A stretch of 64,000 bases of DNA, taken from the NCBI RefSeq assembly GCF_037198315.1, contig NZ_CP144913.1, positions 62,001 through 126,000 of the forward strand. Direction: 5' to 3'. The notes beneath the pieces were generated by a model. That model was not told where the DNA came from. It saw only the letters and a program-made list of their open reading frames with translations, and made no database searches. How positions within the stretch are numbered: the first letter of the stretch is position 1; every line of letters starts with the position of its first letter. The DNA is from Janibacter sp. A1S7 (GTDB lineage Bacteria; Actinomycetota; Actinomycetes; Actinomycetales; Dermatophilaceae). This document shows positions 48,873 to 57,198 of the stretch, one piece after another. The translations under genes were made by a program, and so were the position numbers.

Positions 48873-49208
48873 ATGGTGCGACGTGTGCTTCTCGCGTTGG
48901 GAGCCGCCGCGGTCGTGGCGGCGGTGGTCCTGATGGTTACCCCAGTCGGGGCGGAAGGGGTCTCAGGCAACGCGATCTCGCCGCGGTACTCCGACTTCGG
49001 GTGGGTCTCCTACACGCCAGTGCCTGACAGCGCTACGGTCGCAGACCTGCGCGCCGCGGGGGTGCGTGTGCCTCACGATGCCGTCGTCGCTCGACGGTAC
49101 GCAGCTGGAGGAGCCTTCGCGGGTGGGCTTGTATTGTTGGGAGTTGCATTTCGGCTGGGCCACCTGCGTCGATCCGAGAGCCGTCATGCGACGACTGAGC
49201 GCTCTTGA
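48873..49208 (+). CDS. Small membrane protein of unknown function
   Basis: The 111-residue protein has an N-terminal hydrophobic segment (about 4-26, possibly a signal anchor) and a second near residues 77-95, with a polar region FGWVSYTPVPDSATVADLRAAGVRVP between. Such two-segment proteins are common in actinomycetes, but no function is known to me. The leaderless hexamer upstream supports expression. It marks the last core-like gene before the island. Confidence 0.65.
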   Translation: MVRRVLLALGAAAVVAAVVLMVTPVGAEGVSGNAISPRYSDFGWVSYTPVPDSATVADLRAAGVRVPHDAVVARRYAAGGAFAGGLVLLGVAFRLGHLRRSESRHATTERS

Positions 49209-49701
49209 CCGCACCCGGGATTGTCTGAGAATCAGCGGCCGATCTGACAACTGCGTGGCATTGAGCCATGTCCTTCCCCTCAGCCGGGTGACCCTCATCG
49301 AGTACGAACTACTCTCCGAGAACACCCCATCCCAGCCTGGGACTCCTCACCGAAAGTGGAAACCAAGCAGGAAGGCAAGTCAGGGTCGTCACCTGCCGTG
49401 CAGCAGACCCGCACCCCGCAGACAGCTATCAAGCATCCAGTCGTCAACTCCCGCTCATGTCCAGGTGCTGATGTTGCGACTCACCCGCTCGGTGGCCGGA
49501 AGTGCTGGCGCGTGTCACTTCGCCCAGATTGACGCGGCCGGCCGCCGGTTGTCAGACGCCTGCAAGTGGACAACCGGGACGTGCATGACATGACGACCGG
49601 CGACGAGCAGCTTCGTGGGTGCTTGAGTTCCCGACCACAAGAGCGCCCGCATCTGCGGGACCTTGACACTAGAGTGCTGCGTGACCTGATGGACTAGGGC
49701 C
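49209..49701. other. 493-base non-coding stretch at the island's left edge
   Basis: No frame here has convincing codon use. It is richer in A/T than the neighbouring core DNA. Near its right end a small palindrome (CCCGCA-TC-TGCGGG, 49646-49659) is followed by TTGACA (49663-49668), a possible operator and -35 element for the large gene that starts at 49702. Confidence 0.5.
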
Positions 49702-52476
49702 ATGACGACGCCGGTGTACAGCACCAAGAAGACGGGCTCCCGCGGTGAGCTCAAGGCCCAGGTCATCTTTGCTGACATCGGGTGGGCGCCCCCGGTAAAG
49801 CTCGGCGAGGACATCGGGACCGACTTGATGACGTTCGCGCGCGACGACGTCGCTCCGGAGGACAAGGAGCGCTCTTGGGATCTCGGCGCTCCGGTCTTTA
49901 TGCAGGTCAAGGGCAGCGACACCGAGTACTCGAAGCCGGTGAACAGACGCAGCGGCGAACCGGGCTGGTGGTTCCACGAGAACGACACTTATCACTTCGA
50001 CCACTGGCTCTCGTTCGGCCTGCCGTACCTGCTGGTGCTCGTCGACACGAAAAACCAGATCGCGTACTGGGCCGAGGTCACCGGCGACGCCATCACCTCG
50101 ACTGGCAAGGGTCGGAAGATCTTCGTGCCGTTCTCGCAGACCGTGGACGACCACAACATCGAGGCGCTGACGAGGGTCGCGGTATCCCGGCGAAGCAACG
50201 GCCTCGAGGGTTCTGCATGGAACGGAAAGCTGGACGAGCTCGGCCCCGCTGACCGCCTCCGTCACGCTCTCGTCCTTCCCCGCCTAGTCGCTCCCCACTC
50301 AAACCGGTCGGTCGAAAGTGTCGGTTTCGAGCAGGCCGTCGCGATGGTCATGCGAAACCGGTACTCCGAGCTCACCCGCCGCGCACGCGAGGGCCAGGTC
50401 CCGAAAGTTCAAGAGTGGGCCGAAAACAAAGAGTGGAGTTGGCGGTTCTTGCACGCAATCCGAGAGCTCGTGTCCACCGGTGGCAGCGACCGGTTCGAGA
50501 AGCTTGCGGCTGATGCACGTCACAGGTTCGAGCGCGATGCTGCACAGGTCATCCAGGCGTGTGCCGCGTACACCAGCGACCGGGCTCAGGAGGCGGTGGA
50601 CGTCCTCAAACCGACGCCATCAACCAAACCCGCCGACCGCGGGTGGGTACTGGTACACAAAGCCGCCTTTCTGCTCGAACTCGACCGGCCGAAGGATGCG
50701 GCGGACGCCGCGAAGAAGGCGTTGGTCGCGATGAAGGCGCTCGACGGCGACCTCACGGTCAGCGCTATCCGAGGATCAGCCGCGTCCATCCTGTACTCCG
50801 TCTCCGGGTTCGCCGCCGGCGACATCCAGAGCATTATCACTGCGCAGGACCACGCCGGAAACTGGTGGCGCGCCCAGGCGGTCAGCTGGGCGCTCGAAAA
50901 GGACTTGAAGTACCGCTTCGAGGGCTGGACCGCGAACAACACGACTCACTTCATCAACAGCACCGCGCGCGATGACCTCGCGACCGTCGCCTGGAACGCC
51001 GCCTTCAGCGGCGCTTGGGAATCGTGGCGGCACCTGACCGCCATGAACGCAAAGCTCGCGTTCACCTCGACTGATGACCCCACCCGCGTCGCCGCAGCGC
51101 TCGAGGCCTTCACGTTCATCGGAGAAAAGAAGGCCGCCAAGGATGCCGCCCGCAAGATGTGGCTCGACGGGCCGCTCGACGCGCTGTCGCTCTTCGTGGA
51201 CACCGTCGCTATCAGCGACTGGTCCAAGCGCCAGGAAGGCCCGTCGACGGCCATCCTTTCCCAGGCTGGCGATCTTCTCGACGTGAAGGCCGCTGACCAC
51301 GTCATCGAACGCATTCTCAACCTGCTAGATATGGACGGTCGCGTCCGGGTGCACGGGAGCACCTGGAGCTACCGCTGGAGCGACGCCGACGGCGCCCTGG
51401 CGCGGCTCCTGAAGGCCGCATCACTCAAGTCTCACAAGCGTGTTGCCGACTACATCATCTCTGACTTCGCCACCTGCGACGACTCCATCGCCCACGCCTA
51501 CCTTCGGGTCGCCCACTCCATCGCGACCGCTGACCTAGGAATCACACGCATCAACAGACTTCTAAAGGCGGCAGTCAAGCGCGGGGACCACTACGCCATT
51601 GACCTGCTCGAGATACTCGGGCCCGCCAGCCCTGGTGCCATCGCGGAGCTCCGAAAACACTCCGCTGCCGGCAGCAAGAACGCCACCCGCTCACTTCTGG
51701 TCGCCGGCTCCACCGAGCGCCAGGACTTCATCGCGTTCGGGAGGAGCGCCGCGGAGACCGTGCGAACGATGATCGAGGACGCCCGCGGGAAGGACGGATC
51801 CATGGCAGTGAGCGGCTACGTCAACGACCAGCTCGACGACCTCGTCCTCGCCGCGATCAACACCAACGACCAGAAACTTTGGAAGGAAGTGACGGACGCA
51901 CTCGAGGCGTGCCTTATAGAGCAGACCCAGCAACAACGCGCAGTGCGCCGCCTCGCCGCCCGATTCTCTGACCTGCCTGCGCACATTCAGCGAAAGCTGA
52001 AAGCCGTCGCCCCAAGACTGCACGGACGTTCGTTCGGCAGCCCGTTCGGATCACCCAACGAGTTCCCGGCTGCCGTGCAGCATCTGCAGATCGCCGCCGG
52101 GATCGTGCCCGACCTTGAAGTCGAGGCGCTGCTCTTACACCAGCGACGGAATGACCCGGTTGGGTTCGTCAAGACCCTTGGGGCCTGGAACTCCGAAAGG
52201 AAGTTGCCGTTCCTCGCCATGATGATCGTCGACGATGATCCGACCGTGCGCGCCCATGCTGGTTTCAGCGTTGTCCAGCACGCCACCCACTACCCAGGTG
52301 ATCGTGACCGAGCGTTTGCGGTCATCCGCAGCGCACTGATGCAGGACAAGGGTTGTGCACTGGCCGACGGGCTTGCAAAGGGACTGGCTGCCTACCCGAC
52401 GAACCTACTCGCGGACCTGGACAAGAGCCTCCGGGGGCACAGGTCGGCCGTCGTCCGAAAGCGGTTCGTCAACTAG
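49702..52476 (+). CDS. DUF4365 nuclease-like domain fused to a long helical-repeat region
   Basis: Residues 1-150 of this 924-residue protein match the DUF4365 pattern: G-S-R-G-E-L-K-A-Q with Glu16, G-E-D-I-G-T-D-L with Asp41, and F-M-Q-V-K-G-S with Gln68 and Lys70, a PD-(D/E)xK-like catalytic set. The remaining 750 residues are almost wholly alpha-helical in short repeating pairs, like HEAT or TPR solenoids (PGAIAELRKHSAAGSKNATR, DPTVRAHAGFSVVQHATHYP). No ATPase or membrane segment is seen. Codon use has more A/T at third positions than the core. The architecture fits a sensor-plus-nuclease defence protein; the function is unproven. Confidence 0.75.
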   Translation: MTTPVYSTKKTGSRGELKAQVIFADIGWAPPVKLGEDIGTDLMTFARDDVAPEDKERSWDLGAPVFMQVKGSDTEYSKPVNRRSGEPGWWFHENDTYHFDHWLSFGLPYLLVLVDTKNQIAYWAEVTGDAITSTGKGRKIFVPFSQTVDDHNIEALTRVAVSRRSNGLEGSAWNGKLDELGPADRLRHALVLPRLVAPHSNRSVESVGFEQAVAMVMRNRYSELTRRAREGQVPKVQEWAENKEWSWRFLHAIRELVSTGGSDRFEKLAADARHRFERDAAQVIQACAAYTSDRAQEAVDVLKPTPSTKPADRGWVLVHKAAFLLELDRPKDAADAAKKALVAMKALDGDLTVSAIRGSAASILYSVSGFAAGDIQSIITAQDHAGNWWRAQAVSWALEKDLKYRFEGWTANNTTHFINSTARDDLATVAWNAAFSGAWESWRHLTAMNAKLAFTSTDDPTRVAAALEAFTFIGEKKAAKDAARKMWLDGPLDALSLFVDTVAISDWSKRQEGPSTAILSQAGDLLDVKAADHVIERILNLLDMDGRVRVHGSTWSYRWSDADGALARLLKAASLKSHKRVADYIISDFATCDDSIAHAYLRVAHSIATADLGITRINRLLKAAVKRGDHYAIDLLEILGPASPGAIAELRKHSAAGSKNATRSLLVAGSTERQDFIAFGRSAAETVRTMIEDARGKDGSMAVSGYVNDQLDDLVLAAINTNDQKLWKEVTDALEACLIEQTQQQRAVRRLAARFSDLPAHIQRKLKAVAPRLHGRSFGSPFGSPNEFPAAVQHLQIAAGIVPDLEVEALLLHQRRNDPVGFVKTLGAWNSERKLPFLAMMIVDDDPTVRAHAGFSVVQHATHYPGDRDRAFAVIRSALMQDKGCALADGLAKGLAAYPTNLLADLDKSLRGHRSAVVRKRFVN

Positions 52477-52624
52477 GACAAAGCGCCACGTCCGTTTAGT
52501 GTCCGTAGAGGCCAACGGCTGTGGGCCAAGAGTGGTCTGCCGTGTCGGTCTGCCAACATGACCGTAACAGCCGCCGCATCGCGGCGCGTCTAGCGACGAT
52601 CCGCGCCTGCATCGGTATGTGCAG

Positions 52625-52814
52625 CTAGAGCAGGGAGGTTGTGTTAGCGCGCTTCGAGCCCGCCACGTCGATGCGACGGTGGAGACGGCTCGCGAATCCC
52701 AGGTACTCGAGGGCCTGCCGCGCGTGCAGGTTTACGGGCGAGGCCGTGGCGATATCCGAGCTCGGCGAGGCGGCTCTCGACCGAGCGTTGGCCGATCCAG
52801 CGTGGCTAGACGGT
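52625..52814 (-). pseudogene. Coding-like minus-strand remnant cut by the insertion sequence
   Basis: Read on the minus strand from just outside the left inverted repeat, codons with G/C in the third position give PRWIGQRSVESRLAELGY. After one frame change near 52735 they give LHARQALEYLGFASRLHRRI, ending at a TAG at 52625. The strong codon bias over both parts suggests decayed coding DNA. I do not recognise the family. Confidence 0.35.
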
Positions 52815-52934
52815 ATGGAGTGACCGCTTGGGGCGTCTGAGTGGTTGCGGGCCGGGGCCTCTCTCACACATGTTCGTGGGTTACCGAGTAGGGGCTGCCT
52901 GCTCGGCCTGTCCGACAGTTGTGGGAGGCCCCGG

Positions 52935-54038
52935 GTGTTTACCGAGCGTACGAGTGTTGGGCTCGACGTGCACGCACGATCGGTCGCGGCGGCGGCGATC
53001 GATGGCGTCACGGGCGAGCTGTTCCAAGCGAAGCTGACTCCATCACGCGAGCACGTCATCTCCTGGGTGCAGGCCCTGCCGGGCCCTGTGGCGGTGACCT
53101 ATGAGGCCGGGCCGACCGGATTCGGGCTGTACCGGGCACTGACCCAGGCGGGGGTCCGCTGCGAGGTCGCCGCGCCGAGCAAGCTGCAAAAGCCCTCTGG
53201 TGATCGGGTCAAGACCGACGCCAAGGACGCGCTCCACTTGGCTCGACTGTTGCGGCTGGACGAGGTCATATCGGTGGCGATCCCGAGCGTGGATCAGGAG
53301 GCCGCCCGGGACTTGGTCCGTGCCCGTGAGGATTGTCGCGGTGACCTGATGCGGGCTCGGCACCGGTTGTCGAAGTTGTTGCTGCGTCACGGGATCGTCT
53401 ACTACAACGGCGCGGCGTGGACGGGCAAGCACGATGTGTGGCTAGGCACCGAGGCGCTGGCGCAGCTGACCAGCCAAGCCACCCGAGTGACCTTCGACTC
53501 CGATTACGAGGCCGTGTTGACGGTCAAGGCACGCCGCGATCGACTCAACGCGGCGATCCAGGAAATGGCCGAGGACGGCGAGTACACCGACCTGGTGCAC
53601 CGGCTTGGGTGCCTGCGCGGGGTTGGTGCCCTGACCGGTTTCGCGTTGGCGGTCGAGGTCGGCGACTGGCACCGGTTCACCGGTAACAGCATCGGGTCTT
53701 TCGTCGGGCTCGTACCCAGCGAGTACTCCTCCGGCAGCTCGCGCGTGCAGGGATCGATCACCAAGACCGGCAACACCCATGTACGTCGGTTGCTGGTCGA
53801 GGCCGCGTGGCACCACCGCCCCAGCTACCGAATCGGCAAGACCATGCGTGATCGGTGGGACCTGGCCCCCGCTGCCGCGAAGTCCCGCGGGGACGCGGGC
53901 AACCGGCGCCTGCACGAGCGGTGGGTGAGGTTCAACGAACGCAAGAAGAGGCCCACTATCGCCAACGTCGCGATCGCTCGCGAACTGGCCGGCTGGTGCT
54001 GGTCCCTGGCAGTGCTCGAGGAGCCGTCCATGTCATAG
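52935..54038 (+). CDS. IS110-family transposase (DEDD plus serine type)
   Basis: The 367-residue protein has the N-terminal RuvC-like DEDD domain: Asp11 in V-G-L-D-V-H, Glu57 in T-Y-E-A-G-P-T-G, and Asp95/Asp98 in K-T-D-A-K-D-A. A coiled linker follows, then the C-terminal transposase-20 domain (GCLRGVGALTGFALAVEVGD, then G-L-V-P-S-E-Y-S-S-G with the candidate nucleophilic serine). It appears intact. The GTG at 52935 follows GGGAGG at 6 bases; longer versions read into the left end. The enzyme works with an RNA guide encoded by the element. Confidence 0.92.
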   Translation: MFTERTSVGLDVHARSVAAAAIDGVTGELFQAKLTPSREHVISWVQALPGPVAVTYEAGPTGFGLYRALTQAGVRCEVAAPSKLQKPSGDRVKTDAKDALHLARLLRLDEVISVAIPSVDQEAARDLVRAREDCRGDLMRARHRLSKLLLRHGIVYYNGAAWTGKHDVWLGTEALAQLTSQATRVTFDSDYEAVLTVKARRDRLNAAIQEMAEDGEYTDLVHRLGCLRGVGALTGFALAVEVGDWHRFTGNSIGSFVGLVPSEYSSGSSRVQGSITKTGNTHVRRLLVEAAWHHRPSYRIGKTMRDRWDLAPAAAKSRGDAGNRRLHERWVRFNERKKRPTIANVAIARELAGWCWSLAVLEEPSMS

Positions 54039-54317
54039 GCCCCACGAACTGCTTCGTCGCCGCGCCGGTACTGGTAGCAGCGCGTGGAGCGATCCGCGAA
54101 ACACCTATGAGCAGCCCGACCCGCTCGGGCGACGCTCGTTGCTAGACACGCGGTTCCCGCTCCTGCCGAAAGCACCGTCCTGCGGTAACCAACCCGCGCA
54201 TATCAGTCTGACCGCGCGTCGGGAAACGACACGCTCGCCAGCACCACGACGACGAAGCACGAGGCGCCCGCCCCCTTGATCCGGGGACGGGCGCCTCACC
54301 CTGCCACTTGACAGGAA
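54039..54317 (+). ncRNA. Probable guide (seek/bridge) RNA region of the IS
   Basis: IS1111-group elements encode their target-choosing RNA between the transposase stop and the right end. Here that interval is about 280 bases with no open frame and contains a strong stem GAGGCGCCCG (54261-54270) with CGGGCGCCTC (54288-54297), in whose loop CCCC and GGGG can also pair. The exact ends and guide loops cannot be fixed by eye. Confidence 0.5.
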
Positions 54318-54516
54318 GTCACTCCATATCAGCTGTAGCAGCGGCTGGCAACGTTGCTGACCGAAGGCCCGAGAATGGAAGCGATGCGTCCTTAGCCGAC
54401 CTGGACTCGGTGGCCGCCTACGTACTCAGATAGGTCTTGTCAGTCGGAGCGCCCCCGGTACCCGAGCATGCAGCACCCTAGTTTGCGCGTAGCTCGAGCT
54501 CCCCAGCCCGAGGCGG

Positions 54517-55215
54517 GTGTCCGGCCAAGAAGACACCGAGGCAGTTGACGACCTTTCACTGGCGCGTCCTCCCGTCAGAGGATTTCAGGGAGCCATAGCA
54601 AGATGTCTGCATGCAGGTTGCGTCACTCACCATCTCTGTCCTCGCTTGCTCTTTACAGTCGCTACCTTCTGGTGGTTGTGGGCCCGTAGAGGTTCGGTGG
54701 TGAGCTTTCCGGTGACCGCCTACGCCGCCGCCTACGCCAACGACACGTTCAGGATCAGGGTCCCAGTCGTCTTGGCCAACCGAGGTGCAGCTATGCGCGT
54801 GGTCGTCGATGCGAGGCTGTGCGTGGAAGGTCAACACGGGAGGTCGATCCTGAAGTGGGGTCTTACGCGCAAGACCCTCCAGCCCGGATCCGACGACGTC
54901 GAGGACTTTCCCACTCCGCAAACGATGCCAGGGCGCAGCGCTATTCGCATCCACATGGAGTTCCGAGGTGACCTACTCGAGCATTTGCCTGAACCGGTCG
55001 ACTACAAGTTCACGATCGAGTTGCTGCTGGACGACTCCATAGCTTGGCAAGTGGCAGGAACCGGAGTGTTGCGCTTCGGTCACATGGTGCATCCCGATCG
55101 CTACATCACGTACGACAACTCAGCGGAGCCCTGCTCACCGAATGAGCCAATCGAGGCCCGAGAGGCACTGGTCGCACTTGCTAGCCGCCAGAACCTGACC
55201 CTGCCCTGGCAGTGA
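54517..55215 (+). CDS. Unknown protein, probable single-segment membrane anchor plus beta-rich domain
   Basis: I do not recognise this product (up to 232 residues). A hydrophobic segment LLFTVATFWWLWARRG lies near residues 44-60. After it comes a soluble domain with alternating strands (FRIRVPVVLANRGAAMRVVV, YKFTIELLLDDSIAWQVAGT), like an immunoglobulin-type sandwich. The first 40 residues are not convincing, so the real start may be nearer the hydrophobic segment (a TTG about 54642 is possible). Codon use is less GC-biased than the core. It lies between the IS and the GIY-YIG gene. Confidence 0.5.
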   Translation: MSGQEDTEAVDDLSLARPPVRGFQGAIARCLHAGCVTHHLCPRLLFTVATFWWLWARRGSVVSFPVTAYAAAYANDTFRIRVPVVLANRGAAMRVVVDARLCVEGQHGRSILKWGLTRKTLQPGSDDVEDFPTPQTMPGRSAIRIHMEFRGDLLEHLPEPVDYKFTIELLLDDSIAWQVAGTGVLRFGHMVHPDRYITYDNSAEPCSPNEPIEAREALVALASRQNLTLPWQ

Positions 55216-55307
55216 GGTGCCCAGCATCCTGAGCGCCTGGACGAGGGTCATAGCGCCGCATGTGGCTTGACGGATCGAACGGGAATGCGAGCTTGGGCGC
55301 TCGCACG

Positions 55308-56129
55308 TCAGCCGAGGTTGAGCCCGAACTCCCGACTGAGCAACTTGCCCTTCCAGTAGGACTCAGTCTGCTCGATTGTCTCGTCGGGGGTGTTTTCATC
55401 GACCACCTCGAGTACAGAGACCTGATAAGTCGGTCGACCCATCTTGGTCGCCTCTTTGAGCGCCAGGTTGCCACCGTGGCCGTCGGTCGCGTAATCCATC
55501 CATCTACCCAGCAGACTGTCCTCTCCTTTGGCCGAGCCGACGTACTGCTGGCCGGTCTCTACGTCGACGAGGAGGTAGACACCCTTGACGCTGCGAAGCA
55601 CTTGTTGCCATCCGCTGGGCAGCGTTGGGACGTCGTCGACGAGCCGAATGAAACGACGGAAGCCTGGGAACTTCGGCTCGTACTGCTCGGCGAGCTCGAT
55701 TACCGGCTTGGCCTGATTTGCTGCCTGTTGAACCCAGACCCTTGTGCCGGGCCCCCACTCGATGGCGAGCTTGTCGCGGTATTCGGACAGCACGTCGAGC
55801 AGCTGCAGGTCGTACTTGAACTGGCCGGAGACATCGCTGTTTAGGAGGGCATCGGTCGTACCAGGTGGACAGCTGCCGACGCTGCCGACGCTGTACATCC
55901 CCACGAATACCGTCTTGCCGGCATCGGTGACGATGAAACTGGCCAAGAAGGCGTCGATGGGGAAGACGTCGCGCACCTGGGCGCTCTGGTAGTTCTCGAA
56001 AGTCTCCCGGTCGTTGTGCCACGCCTCGTAGAGCCGTCCCGCACGGAGGCGTCGGTCCTGGTGTCGTACGAGACGCACCTGTCTCGGGTCGACGCCTTGG
56101 AGAGTCAGCAGATCGTTGAATGTCAGCAC
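55308..56129 (-). CDS. GIY-YIG nuclease-family protein with novel N-terminal half
   Basis: The C-terminal third of this 273-residue protein is a GIY-YIG domain: G-V-Y at 183-185, Y-V-G at 196-198, the catalytic Arg209 in L-L-G-R-W, and Glu256 in E-Q-T-E-S-Y-W-K. It ends L-S-R-E-F-G-L-N, as in GIY-YIG restriction-type enzymes. The first 170 residues form an uncharacterised domain (FLASFIVTDAGKTVFVGMYS). It could be a restriction-like or homing-type nuclease, or a phage-defence effector. No methyltransferase is adjacent, so it is not a classical R-M pair. Confidence 0.78.
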   Translation of the reverse strand: MLTFNDLLTLQGVDPRQVRLVRHQDRRLRAGRLYEAWHNDRETFENYQSAQVRDVFPIDAFLASFIVTDAGKTVFVGMYSVGSVGSCPPGTTDALLNSDVSGQFKYDLQLLDVLSEYRDKLAIEWGPGTRVWVQQAANQAKPVIELAEQYEPKFPGFRRFIRLVDDVPTLPSGWQQVLRSVKGVYLLVDVETGQQYVGSAKGEDSLLGRWMDYATDGHGGNLALKEATKMGRPTYQVSVLEVVDENTPDETIEQTESYWKGKLLSREFGLNLG

Positions 56130-56259
56130 CAGCGCCTCCGACTGGTCAAGAATTGATCGTGACTCGAGGCTATCCGCTGCGGGGACTCGGGTGGGCTGTC
56201 CGGAGCGTCACGTAGTTACCGACGCCATGGGGCTGCCGCGAGGCCCGGATTAGCCGGAC

Positions 56260-56287
56260 GACGCCCGTTCCGCCGCGAGCGGGCGTC
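56260..56287 (+). terminator. 8-bp hairpin in the divergent gap
   Basis: GACGCCCG (56260-56267) pairs with CGGGCGTC (56280-56287), followed by TTCATTCC. It has terminator form, yet no gene ends just upstream on this strand; it may be the trace of a lost gene or a regulatory leader of the gene at 56310. Confidence 0.4.
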
Positions 56288-56309
56288 TTCATTCCACCAC
56301 AATGAAGGC

Positions 56310-57020
56310 ATGAGTCCCCATACGTCACGTCTCGGTGTTCAACGCCCACGGGTCGTGGGTATCGACGCCTGCAAGCAAGGCTGGATCGGCGTGACAAACG
56401 ACCTCCGCGGGTACTTCGGTGCGAACATCACCGAGGTGCTCGCGGTCATCCTGGACGAGGGCGACCTCGACGTAGTTGCGATAGACATCCCCATTGGACT
56501 GCCCGTCAATGGTTCGAGGCAGGCCGACTCGCTTGCACGCAGACTCGTCGGCGGACGCGCATCGTCAGTGTTCTCCACGCCGGTGCGCGCGGCTTTGGGG
56601 GCACCCTCACATGCCGAAGCAACGGCCATCAGCGTGCAGTCCACAGGCAAAGGGATCAGTCAACAGGCCTATGCACTACGCAAGAAAATACTGGAAGTTG
56701 ACTCATGGGCACGGATTGCCTCTCAGCCCGTCATCGAGGTGCACCCGGAGGTCTGCTTCGCCGTGATGAACGGTGAGGCGTTGCGGCATCCCAAGTCGTC
56801 ATGGGCAGGCTTCGAGCAGAGGCGCAGGATCTTGGCGAAGTCAGGATTCTGCCTCCCGTCCGACCTCGGAACCGCCGGTGAACTGGCTGCGACGGATGAC
56901 GTCCTCGACGCAGCAGCTGCAGCTTGGACCGCAGCGCGCTTCGCGCAAGGGACCGCTGTCTCGTATCCGTCGACACCCGAGAACTTCGGTGACGGCCACG
57001 AGGCTGCGATCTGGGCATAG
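56310..57020 (+). CDS. DUF429 family protein (predicted RNase H-like nuclease)
   Basis: The 236-residue protein has the DUF429 core: V-V-G-I-D-A-C-K-Q-G-W-I-G-V (about 15-28) with the first Asp, V-V-A-I-D-I-P-I-G-L-P with the second, and I-E-V-H-P-E-V-C-F with an acidic/histidine pair. These proteins have an RNase H/Holliday-resolvase-like fold and an unknown substrate. It is read divergently from the GIY-YIG gene across 180 bases. The start at 56310 gives a short polar leader before the first strand. Confidence 0.85.
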   Translation: MSPHTSRLGVQRPRVVGIDACKQGWIGVTNDLRGYFGANITEVLAVILDEGDLDVVAIDIPIGLPVNGSRQADSLARRLVGGRASSVFSTPVRAALGAPSHAEATAISVQSTGKGISQQAYALRKKILEVDSWARIASQPVIEVHPEVCFAVMNGEALRHPKSSWAGFEQRRRILAKSGFCLPSDLGTAGELAATDDVLDAAAAAWTAARFAQGTAVSYPSTPENFGDGHEAAIWA

Positions 57021-57198
57021 GCCAACTACTCCGCTGATCGACTTGTCTGTCATGAGACTAGGAACATTCCGCCGCGTAGCGCGCCGAAGTCGCCGGTCAG
57101 CGTAGGAGTGGCTCCTTCCCCGCCAGGTCGGGTTTCGTGGACCACCGGAGGCGTCTTGCCGCTCGCGAGTAACCTGACCGGGTCGAAGGGGGCAACAC

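Larger units (their letters stand above)
52815..54327 (+). mobile_element. IS110-family insertion sequence, IS1111-like group
   Basis: A transposase gene is flanked by the inverted repeat ATGGAGTGAC (52815-52824) and GTCACTCCAT (54318-54327). The real ends probably lie a few bases outside, since IS1111-group repeats are subterminal. About 1.5 kb in all, with a short left non-coding part (110 bases) and a long right one (about 280 bases). No target duplication is expected for this family. Confidence 0.8.

Noticed and set aside
49066..49593. 175-codon open frame at the island edge
   Set aside because: Overlaps the end of the small membrane protein gene out of frame, with mixed codon use and no motif.
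56221..56290. Possible tRNA 3' end or attachment site beside the island
   Set aside because: A hairpin is present but no tRNA cloverleaf, T-loop sequence or CCA-adjacent acceptor can be drawn, and no direct repeat was found on the other side.
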